In this document: in pieces, positions 9,224 through 17,931 of the stretch
Position numbering within the stretch: position 1 is the first letter of the stretch
Layout of the letters: each line of letters begins with the position of its first letter
NCBI RefSeq assembly: GCF_003265325.1
Contig: NZ_QGNX01000006.1
Coordinates: 186,001-250,000, forward strand
Direction of reading: 5' to 3'
Origin: Oceanibium sediminis
GTDB taxonomy: Bacteria; Pseudomonadota; Alphaproteobacteria; Rhodobacterales; Rhodobacteraceae
DNA: 64,000 nt
Position numbers and translations under genes: made by a program
Notes under the pieces: generated by a model
Database searches by the model: none
What the model saw: the letters and a program-made list of their open reading frames with translations, nothing else
What the model was told of the DNA's origin: nothing

Positions 9224-10365
9224 AGGTCATGACCATCCTCGGCACCCGCCCCGAGATCATCCGCCTCAGCCGGGTGATGGCGCGGCTGGACGACTTCACG
9301 GATCACGTCATCGTCCATACCGGCCAGAACTGGGACTACGAGCTGAACGAGGTCTTCTTCGAGGATCTGGGCGTGCGCAAGCCCGACCATTTCCTTGGCA
9401 CCGGCGGGGGCTCATTGGGTGAAACGCTGGGAAAGATCCTGAGCGAAAGCGAAAAGGTACTGGCGGCGGAACGCCCTGACGCGGTGCTGATCCTCGGCGA
9501 TACGAACTCCGCCATCTCGGCGATCATGGCGCGGCGCATGAAGATCCCCGTCTACCACATGGAGGCGGGCAACCGCTCGTTCGATCGCAACGTCCCGGAG
9601 GAGACGAACCGCCGCCTTGTCGATCACATCGCCGACTTCAACCTGGTCTATACCGAGCATGCCCGACGCCACCTGCTGTCCGAGGGGATCGAGCATCGGC
9701 GCATCAACCTGACCGGCTCCCCCATGCGCGAGGTGCTGGAACATTACCGCGACCGGATCGAGGGGTCGGACGTCCTCTCGCGGCTGGACCTGTCGCCAGG
9801 GGGCTATTTCATCGTCTCCGCCCACCGGGAGGAGAACGTGGACCGCGCCGACCGCCTCGGCGCGCTGCTGGATACGCTCAACGCGCTGGCGGAGCGGCAC
9901 GACATGCCCGTCATCGTCTCCACCCATCCGCGAACCCGCAAGCGGATGGAGGGGCTGGCGGGGCGCACCACCGATCCGCGCGTGCAATTCCTGAAGCCCT
10001 TCGGCTTCCACGACTACAACTACCTACAGATGAAGGCGTTCTGCGCGATTTCCGACAGCGGCACGATCGCCGAGGAAGCCTCGATCCTCGGCTTTCCCGC
10101 GATCACCCCGCGCGATGCGATCGAGCGGCCCGAGGGCATCGACGTGGGCTGCCTGATCATGACGGGTCTGGACCGCGACACCATCCTTGGCGGAGTGGAC
10201 GCGGTGACGAAGATGTTCGCCGCGCGCGAGGCGGCGGGGCAGCCGCACCCGGTCCCGCAGGATTACTGCATTTCCAACACCTCGGAACGGGTGGTCAGCC
10301 TGATCCTTGGCACGGCTAAACTGTCCAACGCCTGGGACGGGATCCGGCTGAACGATCTTGGATAG
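9217..10365 (+). CDS. capG: CapG/WbjD-like UDP-N-acetylsugar 2-epimerase
   Basis: A 382-residue member of the non-hydrolysing UDP-GlcNAc 2-epimerase family, with GTRPEIIRLS, HTGQNWDYELNE, HMEAGNRSFD, the VSAHREENVD active-site loop and SDSGTIAEEA. Sequence type and position after CapE/CapF point to WbjD/CapG/FnlC, the last step to UDP-N-acetyl-L-fucosamine by C2 epimerisation. It overlaps the CapF stop by seven bases, so translation is probably coupled. WecB (UDP-GlcNAc to UDP-ManNAc) is the alternative, but context favours the L-FucNAc role. Confidence 0.9.
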   Translation: MLKVMTILGTRPEIIRLSRVMARLDDFTDHVIVHTGQNWDYELNEVFFEDLGVRKPDHFLGTGGGSLGETLGKILSESEKVLAAERPDAVLILGDTNSAISAIMARRMKIPVYHMEAGNRSFDRNVPEETNRRLVDHIADFNLVYTEHARRHLLSEGIEHRRINLTGSPMREVLEHYRDRIEGSDVLSRLDLSPGGYFIVSAHREENVDRADRLGALLDTLNALAERHDMPVIVSTHPRTRKRMEGLAGRTTDPRVQFLKPFGFHDYNYLQMKAFCAISDSGTIAEEASILGFPAITPRDAIERPEGIDVGCLIMTGLDRDTILGGVDAVTKMFAAREAAGQPHPVPQDYCISNTSERVVSLILGTAKLSNAWDGIRLNDLG

Positions 10366-10369
10366 GGCC

Positions 10370-10960
10370 ATGACACTGGCGCAGCGCACGGTGAAGCGGG
10401 GGTTCGACGTGGCGGTTTCGGCCATCGCGCTGGCGCTGCTGTGGCCTGTGATCCTGGTCGCCTGGGTGCTGGCGGCGCGGGACACCGGCGCCAGCGGCTT
10501 TTTCACACAGCAGCGCGTCGGACGGCACGGGCGGCTGATCCGCGTCGTAAAGCTGCGCACCATGCGCGATGTCGGGGGCACGACCGTCACCACCGCGGCG
10601 GATGCACGCATCACGCCCTTGGGCGCGAAGCTGCGCGCCTGGAAGATCGACGAACTGCCGCAACTCTGGAACGTGCTGAAGGGCGACATGAGCCTTGTCG
10701 GCCCACGCCCGGATGTGCCCGGCTTCCTCGATACGCTGGAGGGCGAGGATCGCAAGCTGCTGGACCTGCGCCCCGGCATCACCGGCCCCGCAACGCTGAA
10801 ATACCGCAACGAGGAACAGCTGCTGGCGGGCGTGGACGACCCCGAGCGTTACAACGCCGAGGTAATCTGGCCCGACAAGGTGGCGATCAACCGCGCCTAC
10901 CAGGACAGCTGGTCCTTCGGCGCGGACCTGCGCTACCTGCTGCAAACGGTGAAGGGATGA
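10370..10960 (+). CDS. PglC-like initiating sugar-phosphate transferase
   Basis: A 196-residue bacterial sugar transferase of the small monotopic phosphoglycosyl transferase type. It has one N-terminal hydrophobic helix, FFTQQRVGRHGR, KLRTMR, KIDELPQLWNV with the catalytic Asp-Glu pair, and SLVGPRPD, but none of the extra N-terminal membrane helices of WbaP/WcaJ. It would move a sugar phosphate from a UDP-sugar to undecaprenyl phosphate at the inner membrane, starting the glycan. The ATG lies four bases after the CapG stop with GGG just before it. The sugar handled is not readable; UDP-FucNAc or a UDP-diNAc sugar is plausible. Confidence 0.88.
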   Translation: MTLAQRTVKRGFDVAVSAIALALLWPVILVAWVLAARDTGASGFFTQQRVGRHGRLIRVVKLRTMRDVGGTTVTTAADARITPLGAKLRAWKIDELPQLWNVLKGDMSLVGPRPDVPGFLDTLEGEDRKLLDLRPGITGPATLKYRNEEQLLAGVDDPERYNAEVIWPDKVAINRAYQDSWSFGADLRYLLQTVKG

Positions 10961-11837
10961 GCGATCCCCGGTTCACCTTCACGCCGGTCGTGATCATCGG
11001 CGCCGCCCGCTCTGGCACCAATGCGCTGCGCGATATGCTGACGGCCCTGCCGGGGTTCGAGACCTGGCCCTGTGACGAGATCAACCCCATCTGGCGGCAC
11101 GGCAACCTGTCCCACCCCGACGATGCGATCCCGCCCAGCGCCGCGACGCCGAAGGTCAGGTCCTTCATCCGCGGCGCGTTCCGGCGCATCTGGCGCGAAA
11201 CCGGCACGCCGTGCTTCGTGGTGGAAAAGACCTGCGCCAACTCCCTCAGGGTGCCCTTCGTGGACACCATTCTGCCCGAGGCGCGCTACATCTACATCGT
11301 GCGGGACGGCATCGACGTCGTCGCCTCCGCCAGCAGGCGCTGGCAGGGCAAGATGGAGATCCCCGCCCTGCCCTATTTCCTTGCCAAGGCCCGCTACGCG
11401 CCGCGCCGCGACCTGCCCGCCTATGGCTGGTCGTTCCTGCGCGCCCGCCTCGGCATGCTGAGCGGGCGCAAGGGGCGGCTCTCGGTCTGGGGGCCGCGCT
11501 TTCCGGGGATGGACTCGATGACCGACGCGAGCCTGGGCGAGCTGTGCGCCGCGCAATGGGCGGCCTGTGTCAGTGCGAGCGACGCCGCGTTCCAGGATAT
11601 CGCGCCCGACCGTGTTCTGCACCTGAAGTACGAATCCCTTGTCGCCGATCCCGTCGGAACCCTGGGCAATATCCTGCATTTCCTCGGGGCGACCCCGCCG
11701 CCCGAAGCGATCGCGCGGGCCAGCGCGACCGTGCGCGCCACCTCTGTCGGCAAGGGGCGCACCACCTTGCCAGACCTGCCCGAGCCGGTGCTCGCGCCGA
11801 TGCGCGCGACGCTGGCCGCCCATGGTTATGGAGCATC

Positions 11838-11841
<4 letters not shown>
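10957..11841 (+). CDS. Sulfotransferase family protein
   Basis: A 294-residue PAPS-dependent sulfotransferase. The 5'-phosphosulfate loop is GAARSGTNALRDML near the N-terminus and the 3'-phosphate site is IYIVRDGIDVVASASRR in the middle. The C-terminal LHLKYESLVADPVGTL is usual for bacterial carbohydrate or stealth-type sulfotransferases. It overlaps the transferase before it (ATGA) and the aminotransferase after it (ATGA), so it belongs to the glycan operon and probably sulfates a sugar of the product. The acceptor is unknown. Confidence 0.87.
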
Positions 11842-12977
<1,136 letters not shown>

Positions 12978-12985
12978 CCGGTGCC

Positions 12986-14179
12986 GTGAAGATCCTGTTC
13001 ACCCACCGTTATTTCTGGCCCGACACCGCGCCCTATGCCGCGCTCATGCGCCGCCTGGCGGAAGAGATGGCCGAGGCGGGGCACGAGGTCAGCGTCTTCG
13101 CCTCGCGCCCGTCCTACCGGGGCGGCGGCAGCGCGCCGCGGCGGGAACGGCTTGGCGCGCTCGATGTCACCCGGATCTGGGTGCTGGCGGAAAACCGGCG
13201 CAACCCCGCGGCGCGGATGTTTAACGTGCTGATCTACTGCCTCGGCCTGGTCTGGCACATCCTGCGAACCCGCCCCGACGTGGTCACCGCCTCGACCTTT
13301 CCGCCGGTCATGGCGGCGTGGAGCGCCTCGGTCGCGGCGCGGCTGTGCGGCGCGCAGTTCGTCTATCACATGCAGGACATCCACCCCGAGGTGTCCGAGA
13401 TCAGCGGCGGCCTGCTGGGCCGCCAGCCGTTGGCCGGGCTGCTGCGCTGGCTCGACAACCAGTCGCTTCGCCGGGCCGCCGCGATCGTCGTCCTGTCCGA
13501 GGACATGGCCGACACGCTGCAAGCCAGGATGGCGCGAAAGCTGCCGATCCACGTGATCAACAACTTCCAGCTTCCGAGCTTTGAAGACGATATCCCCCCG
13601 CCGCGCGACCTGGCCAAGCCCAAAGGGATCACGCGGATCATATTCGCGGGCAACCTCGGGCGGTTTCAGAACCTGCCCCGGCTTGTGGAAGGCGTGCTGG
13701 GCGCCTGCCCGCCCGGCGCCCCCCGGGAGGTGCTGCTGCTGGGCGACGGCGCGGCCGTGCCCGAGTTACGCCAGCGCTTCGGCGATCATCCGAACCTGCG
13801 CTTCGCCCCCTTCCTGCCCTATGCGCAGGCGCGGGTGCTGATCGCAGAGGCGGACGTCGGCCTCGTCTCGCTCACGCCGGGGATCTACCGGGTTGCCTAT
13901 CCGTCGAAGATGTTGACCTACCTCGGACTTGGCGTGCCGGTGCTGGCGCTGGTCGAAGCGCAAAGCGCGCTGGCGCGCACGCTGCACGATGCGGCGTTGG
14001 GCAAGGTTCCGGCCAGCGATGCGCCCGATGCGATCGCGGCGGCGCTCGAAGAGCTGCTGCTTGCGCCGCCGTCCACCGAGGCGCTGCGCGAGTGGTATAC
14101 GGGCGAGGCCGCGCAAGCCCCCGTCATGGCACGCTGGCGTGGCCTGTTCGCGGACCTTGCCAGCACTGACCCGGCTTAG
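12986..14179 (+). CDS. Family 4-like glycosyltransferase (WbuB-like)
   Basis: A GTG-initiated GT-B glycosyltransferase of 397 residues beginning MKILFTHRYFWPDTAPYA, with HMQDIHPEVSE, FAGNLGRFQNLPRLVEG and a C-terminal YPSKMLTYLGLGVPV donor-site region. This pattern is that of WbuB/FnlD-type enzymes that often transfer L-FucNAc, fitting the upstream genes. It is the last gene of the operon, eight bases after the aminotransferase. No flippase or polymerase gene is in the window, so assembly and export must be encoded elsewhere. A short GC hairpin (14186-14198) follows. Confidence 0.87.
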   Translation: MKILFTHRYFWPDTAPYAALMRRLAEEMAEAGHEVSVFASRPSYRGGGSAPRRERLGALDVTRIWVLAENRRNPAARMFNVLIYCLGLVWHILRTRPDVVTASTFPPVMAAWSASVAARLCGAQFVYHMQDIHPEVSEISGGLLGRQPLAGLLRWLDNQSLRRAAAIVVLSEDMADTLQARMARKLPIHVINNFQLPSFEDDIPPPRDLAKPKGITRIIFAGNLGRFQNLPRLVEGVLGACPPGAPREVLLLGDGAAVPELRQRFGDHPNLRFAPFLPYAQARVLIAEADVGLVSLTPGIYRVAYPSKMLTYLGLGVPVLALVEAQSALARTLHDAALGKVPASDAPDAIAAALEELLLAPPSTEALREWYTGEAAQAPVMARWRGLFADLASTDPA

Positions 14180-14235
14180 GCGGCCCCCCGTATCGGGGAT
14201 CACTGCCCCCGCAAAAGCACGCACGTCCACGAAAT

Positions 14236-14260
14236 GGAACAATTCCCCCCACCGCGCGTT
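14236..14260 (+). promoter_or_regulatory. EcfG-type promoter for the PRC-barrel gene
   Basis: GGAAC (14236-14240) and CGTT (14257-14260) with exactly 16 bases between, the alphaproteobacterial EcfG consensus. It lies 20 bases before the PRC-barrel start codon, with AGGAGG in between. Confidence 0.85.
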
Positions 14261-14279
14261 GAACGCGAGGAGGTATTGA

Positions 14280-14951
14280 ATGCTTGTTTCACTTAACGAC
14301 GTCACGAAATACACGGCGAAAGCCACGGACCTTTCCGCCCCGGTCGAGGATGTCTTCGTCGACCAGAATGACTGGAGCGTCAATTACGTCTCCATCGACA
14401 TTGGCGGCTGGTTCGAAAACAAGTCCGCGATCATCGCGGCGGATCGTGTGCGCGCCATCGACGCGGAACGCCGCGACATCCAGATCTCCCTGACCGAGGC
14501 GGAGGCGGCGGATGCACCGGACCTCGACTCCGGGGACGGGATCGAGCCTGCGAAAGCGGGGCTGATGCTGGACTACAAGGACAAGCGCGGATCGCGCCCC
14601 CCGGCGGGCGCGACGGCGAATCCGTCTGCGACACGCTATGTCTCAGTCGCCCATACCGTCGGGCTCGACGCCTACAAGGGCGAAACGCAGGTGGGGCGGA
14701 TCGTCGATCTGCTCATGGACCCCGAGAACCTGACGGTGTCGCATGTTGTGATCGATACGGGCACGACGCTGGCCAAGACGCAAAAGGTCATCCCCGTGTC
14801 CACGCTGGATCACATCGACATTGCCAAGGGGCGCGCGGTGGTGAGCGCCACGCAAAAGCAGATCGAAGACGGCCCCGCGCTCGAATCCTACGAGCGGCTC
14901 GACCGCAACTGGATGGACCGGGTGGCGGCTTATTACGGCCTGACCGGCTGA
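14280..14951 (+). CDS. PRC-barrel domain protein
   Basis: A 223-residue soluble protein with two PRC-barrel-like halves. The N-terminal half (about 5-70) has WSVNYVSIDIGGWFENKSA and the C-terminal half (about 120-200) has GETQVGRIVDLLMD and SHVVIDTG. An acidic linker with SGDGIEPAK lies between. PRC barrels occur in RimM and in photosynthetic reaction centre H subunit; stand-alone forms are common stress-induced proteins of unknown function. AGGAGG precedes the ATG and an EcfG promoter lies directly upstream, so expression under general stress is likely. Convergent with the C26 peptidase gene, six bases away. Confidence 0.87.
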   Translation: MLVSLNDVTKYTAKATDLSAPVEDVFVDQNDWSVNYVSIDIGGWFENKSAIIAADRVRAIDAERRDIQISLTEAEAADAPDLDSGDGIEPAKAGLMLDYKDKRGSRPPAGATANPSATRYVSVAHTVGLDAYKGETQVGRIVDLLMDPENLTVSHVVIDTGTTLAKTQKVIPVSTLDHIDIAKGRAVVSATQKQIEDGPALESYERLDRNWMDRVAAYYGLTG

Positions 14952-14957
14952 AAGAGG

Positions 14958-15695
14958 TCAGTCGGCCCACCCGGCACCCACCTCTTCGGCGACCTGGTCC
15001 ACGGCGGAGAGCTGGCTTTCCCCCGTCGGCCCGGCCCGCGCCGCTTCCACCAGCGCCCTGAACAGGCGCCGCTGGCGGTTGGCGTAGAAAAGATGCTCGG
15101 GGTGCCACTGGACCCCGATGGCGAAGGGGTCGCGCACCCGCTCCACCCCCTGGATCATGCCCGCCTGGTCATGGGCGACGGCGCGCAGGCCCCGCCCCAG
15201 CGTGTCCACTGCCTGGGAATGCAGCGCGTTCACCCGCATGTCCTGCGGGCCCGCCAGCGCGGCAAGGCGGCTGTCGGGGGCAAGGCCGACCGTCTTTCTC
15301 GGCAGGATCGTCCAGAGTTTCCGGCTGTCGGGGAAGACCCCGTAGGCATCCTGGTGCAGCGTGCCGCCCAGCGCGATGTTGAGCATCTGCGCGCCCCGGC
15401 AGATGCCGAGGACCGGCTTGTCCTGCTCGAATGCAGCGCAGATCAGCCGATGCTCAAGCGCGTCGCGCGCGGGATCGATCCGTGAGCGCGCGACCAACTC
15501 GCCCCCGTAAAGGCTGGCGGAAATGTCGTCGCCACCGCCTACGATCAGCCCATCGACCTCGGCCATGTCGGCAAGGCGCGCGGAGGTCCATTTCACCGCC
15601 TCCCCACCGCCGAGGCGCACGGACAGGGCGATCAGCGGAAAGATCCGCCACCCGCTGCGGGTGGAGACGGTGACACCGATCCTCGGTCGTTTCAT
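14958..15695 (-). CDS. Class I glutamine amidotransferase-like hydrolase (peptidase C26)
   Basis: A 245-residue protein of the gamma-glutamyl-gamma-aminobutyrate hydrolase (PuuD) family. The nucleophile elbow is GICRGAQMLNIALGG (Cys in the G-x-C-x-G context). LHSQAVD and the catalytic His-Glu in VQWHPEH follow. Start MKRPRIG has GAGGGG upstream and overlaps the amidoligase stop as ATGA, so the two are translationally coupled. The family cleaves gamma-glutamyl amides. Coupled to an amidoligase it could either supply ammonia or remove the ligase product. It is the last gene of an operon that starts at an EcfG promoter. The substrate is unknown. Confidence 0.88.
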   Translation of the reverse strand: MKRPRIGVTVSTRSGWRIFPLIALSVRLGGGEAVKWTSARLADMAEVDGLIVGGGDDISASLYGGELVARSRIDPARDALEHRLICAAFEQDKPVLGICRGAQMLNIALGGTLHQDAYGVFPDSRKLWTILPRKTVGLAPDSRLAALAGPQDMRVNALHSQAVDTLGRGLRAVAHDQAGMIQGVERVRDPFAIGVQWHPEHLFYANRQRRLFRALVEAARAGPTGESQLSAVDQVAEEVGAGWAD

Positions 15696-16723
15696 TCGCG
15701 CCCCTCGCGGAAGCCGTGCTCGGCAAGAAGCGCGCCGCTCCAGGCGCGCCAGTCGCCGCGAACGGTCGTCCACTGCTCGAAATAGCGCACCCAACCCGCG
15801 GCCAGCGCATCCAGCACGTCGGGCGCAGCGGCCACCTTTTCCAACAGGCGCCAGCGGTTCCATTCCAGGGCGATGGTCCAATCCTGCTCGTCGATGCGGC
15901 AGTCCGGAAGGCGGTAGTGAAAGGCCGGGCGCGCTCCGATCTTTTCATTGCCCAGCATCCGGCGCAGCATCGCCTCGTTCCAGGTGGCGAGGATCGGCAG
16001 CAGGTCGAGGCCGCGATTGCGCGTCGGATTGTGGCGAAGATAGAGCGTGGCGAGGCCCTCCATCGTCGCGGGCGGATCCTGGGCCATATGGGTCACGAAG
16101 CCGCGCGGATACGGGTCCACGAAGGGCAGCATCCGGCGCGAGAGGTCGATGGTTTCCGCCCCCCGCAACCAATCCTCCAGGAAGGTGTAGGCGCGCAGCA
16201 CGGGGATGATGTCCCGCGCCTGCATGGAGCGGGCGGCGATGTTCAGGTGCATTCCGTAGCCCCTCAGCAAGCCCGCCTCCGTCCCCTCTGCGCCAAGGCG
16301 GCGCAGGTCGGTGGCAACGGCCTGCAACAGCCCCAGCTTGTCTGGTGCCAGCGGCGGCGCGACGAGTTCCAGCGGAACCACGCTGCGCCCCAGGTCGCGC
16401 GCCTTCGCGGTCAGGCTGCCTACACTGGCGTCCTTGCCAAGCGCGGTGTCGAGGTAGATTTCGAACACCCCCTCGTCGGTTTCGACGCACCAGACCAGCC
16501 CGTCGAGAACGATCTTGCCGCCGAAACGCCCTTGCACGGCCTTCGCGACATCCGCTTCGCCCAGGCCGCCGAATTCCAGCTCGACGCCGACCTTGCGCAG
16601 CGCGCCGTCGCGTGTTTCGGGGACGTCCAGGGGCGCGAACACGCGCGCGGCGGCAAGGGCCGCGCCTTGCCGCCGGGTATCATCGGCTCTTGCCCCCGGG
16701 GGGGATTGCGGGCTGTCAGACAC
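15692..16723 (-). CDS. Amidoligase-family protein (glutamine synthetase-like fold)
   Basis: A protein of about 343 residues resembling the Amidoligase_2 family of COOH-NH2 ligases. Near residue 46-51 GVELEF supplies the ExE metal-binding pair of the glutamine-synthetase-like fold. GYGMHLNIA, PYPRGFVTH and LRHNPTRNRGLDLLPI look like further conserved substrate and ATP contacts. Family members are thought to ligate amino acids or amines to carboxylates. The start is uncertain: GTG 16723 lies two bases after the CsbD stop, while GTG 16744 would overlap CsbD; neither has a clear ribosome site. Operon order is PLDc_N, CsbD, amidoligase, C26 hydrolase. The product made is unknown. Confidence 0.78.
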   Translation of the reverse strand: MSDSPQSPPGARADDTRRQGAALAAARVFAPLDVPETRDGALRKVGVELEFGGLGEADVAKAVQGRFGGKIVLDGLVWCVETDEGVFEIYLDTALGKDASVGSLTAKARDLGRSVVPLELVAPPLAPDKLGLLQAVATDLRRLGAEGTEAGLLRGYGMHLNIAARSMQARDIIPVLRAYTFLEDWLRGAETIDLSRRMLPFVDPYPRGFVTHMAQDPPATMEGLATLYLRHNPTRNRGLDLLPILATWNEAMLRRMLGNEKIGARPAFHYRLPDCRIDEQDWTIALEWNRWRLLEKVAAAPDVLDALAAGWVRYFEQWTTVRGDWRAWSGALLAEHGFREGRE

Positions 16724-16725
16724 GC

Positions 16726-16923
16726 TCAGAGCTTGTTCAGCCACTCTTTGACTTCGCGCTCGGCCTCTTCCCGGGCCTTGCCGTAGCGTTCCTGGATGCG
16801 GCCCACAAGCTTGTCCTGGTTGCCTTCAATCTGGTCCAGCTCGTCATTGGTCAGTTCGCCCCACTTCTGCTTGGCGCTGCCCTTGAGCTGGTTCCACTTG
16901 CCCTTGAGTTCGTCGGTATTCAT
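16726..16923 (-). CDS. CsbD family small stress protein
   Basis: A 65-residue charged protein with the CsbD signature MNTDELKGKWNQLKG and KWGELTNDELDQIEG, followed by a Lys/Glu-rich amphipathic C-terminus. CsbD-like proteins are general stress proteins of unknown mechanism (sigma-B dependent in Bacillus). AGGAGGAAAA precedes the ATG. It sits second in the EcfG-promoted operon, 46 bases after the PLDc_N gene. Confidence 0.9.
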   Translation of the reverse strand: MNTDELKGKWNQLKGSAKQKWGELTNDELDQIEGNQDKLVGRIQERYGKAREEAEREVKEWLNKL

Positions 16924-16969
16924 GCGTTTTCCTCCTGTTTCAGGCGGTGAAGTTTCAAGCGGCCACGGT

Positions 16970-17164
16970 TCAGGCGGCCATGTTTGCGGATCTCGGCCCG
17001 GCGATGAGCCAGACGATGAAGCCGACAAGCGGCAGCAGCAGGACCAGCAGCGTCCACAGCACCTTGGCGCTCGTGCTCGCGCGGGATCCGATGATCGAGA
17101 TGATGGCCCAGATATCGAGGGCCAGAAGGATCAGTCCCCCGAGGCCAGAAAATGCGAATTCCAT
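16970..17164 (-). CDS. PLDc_N domain small membrane protein
   Basis: A 64-residue protein with two membrane helices (LGGLILLALDIWAIISII and VLWTLLVLLLPLVGFIVWL) ending in a short polar tail. This is the phospholipase D N-terminal-type (PLDc_N) hairpin, often found as a stand-alone stress-induced inner membrane protein. AGGAG precedes the ATG. It is the first gene behind an EcfG promoter (17192-17216) and probably leads the CsbD-amidoligase-C26 operon. Confidence 0.85.
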   Translation of the reverse strand: MEFAFSGLGGLILLALDIWAIISIIGSRASTSAKVLWTLLVLLLPLVGFIVWLIAGPRSANMAA

Positions 17165-17191
17165 GGCAATCTCCTGTTTTGACACAGGGGG

Positions 17192-17216
17192 AACGCGCAA
17201 CTGGGGCGATTGTTCC
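17192..17216 (-). promoter_or_regulatory. EcfG-type promoter for the PLDc_N/CsbD/amidoligase operon
   Basis: Read on the minus strand, GGAAC (17212-17216) and CGTT (17192-17195) are separated by exactly 16 bases. The -10 element ends 28 bases before the PLDc_N start. Confidence 0.85.
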
Positions 17217-17239
17217 CAGCCTTGTCGGCGTAAGGGGGC

Positions 17240-17931
17240 GGCATGCTAGACAGCCTCTGCCGGGATGTCGGACCCGCGCCGCCGCAAAGGGGGCGAGGAA
17301 CTCCTGCCGCTCGGAAGGGGGCTTGCCGACATTTTCCTCGGCCAGCCTGCGCCAGGCACTGGCGGCGGTCGCGGGGTCCAGCAGCGCGGGCGCGGGCCGC
17401 TCGGGTAGCCAGGCAGAGCAGACGCGCCGGCGCAGCGCGCTCACATGGGCGGCGCGGGTGATGTGGACGCCCGCCTCCGTATCCCAGCGAAGTGAACGAT
17501 CGTTCATATTCGCGAAACTCAGGATCGCCTCCGCCTCGTCGGCGATGGTGACTTTCGCGTGGATGTAGACGATGGGCGCCATGGGCACTGGCCCGCCCGG
17601 TGCTGGTCGCATCGTTCGCGGCGATGAACTGACGGGCCGATTTCCAACTCTGGCGGTGCAGCGGGCGGGCGACGATGGGATCGAAATCGCAAAGCGTGAG
17701 ATCGATGGTCACGCCACGGCGCAGCACCGCGACGACAAGGTCGAACCATGTCTCGCCGATGGCCAGGCCCTCGCGCGAGTGCAGCTTCGTCGTCAGGTCG
17801 AACACCCGGAAGCTGGCGCGGATCTCGCTCCTGGCCGCGAGGAAGCACCGCTCAAGCGCGGGGAACGCCTCTGCCGCGGTGACAAGCGGCGTGAAGTCCC
17901 GGATCGGGCCGGGCGCCTCAGGCGGAGCCAT
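17240..17931 (-). pseudogene. Phospholipase D-like protein, internally deleted and frameshifted
   Basis: The start (17931) overlaps the end of the sensor kinase gene. The first frame encodes a PLD-family N-terminus (LHSREGLAIGETWFDL, TLCDFDP) up to about 17600. The sequence then switches frame and at once encodes the second HKD motif, VYIHAKVTIADEAEAILS followed by DRSLRWDTEAG, and the family's C-terminus. The first HKD motif and about 300 residues normally between are missing, as judged from memory of full-length relatives of about 500 residues. No in-frame stop closes the C-terminal frame near its expected end. I read this as a decayed gene; the 3' boundary is approximate. Confidence 0.78.

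Noticed and set aside
17493-17506. Perfect palindrome TGAACGATCGTTCA
   Set aside because: It lies within the remnant PLD coding sequence (Asn-Asp-Arg-Ser codons) away from any start, so it is more likely a by-product of coding than an operator.
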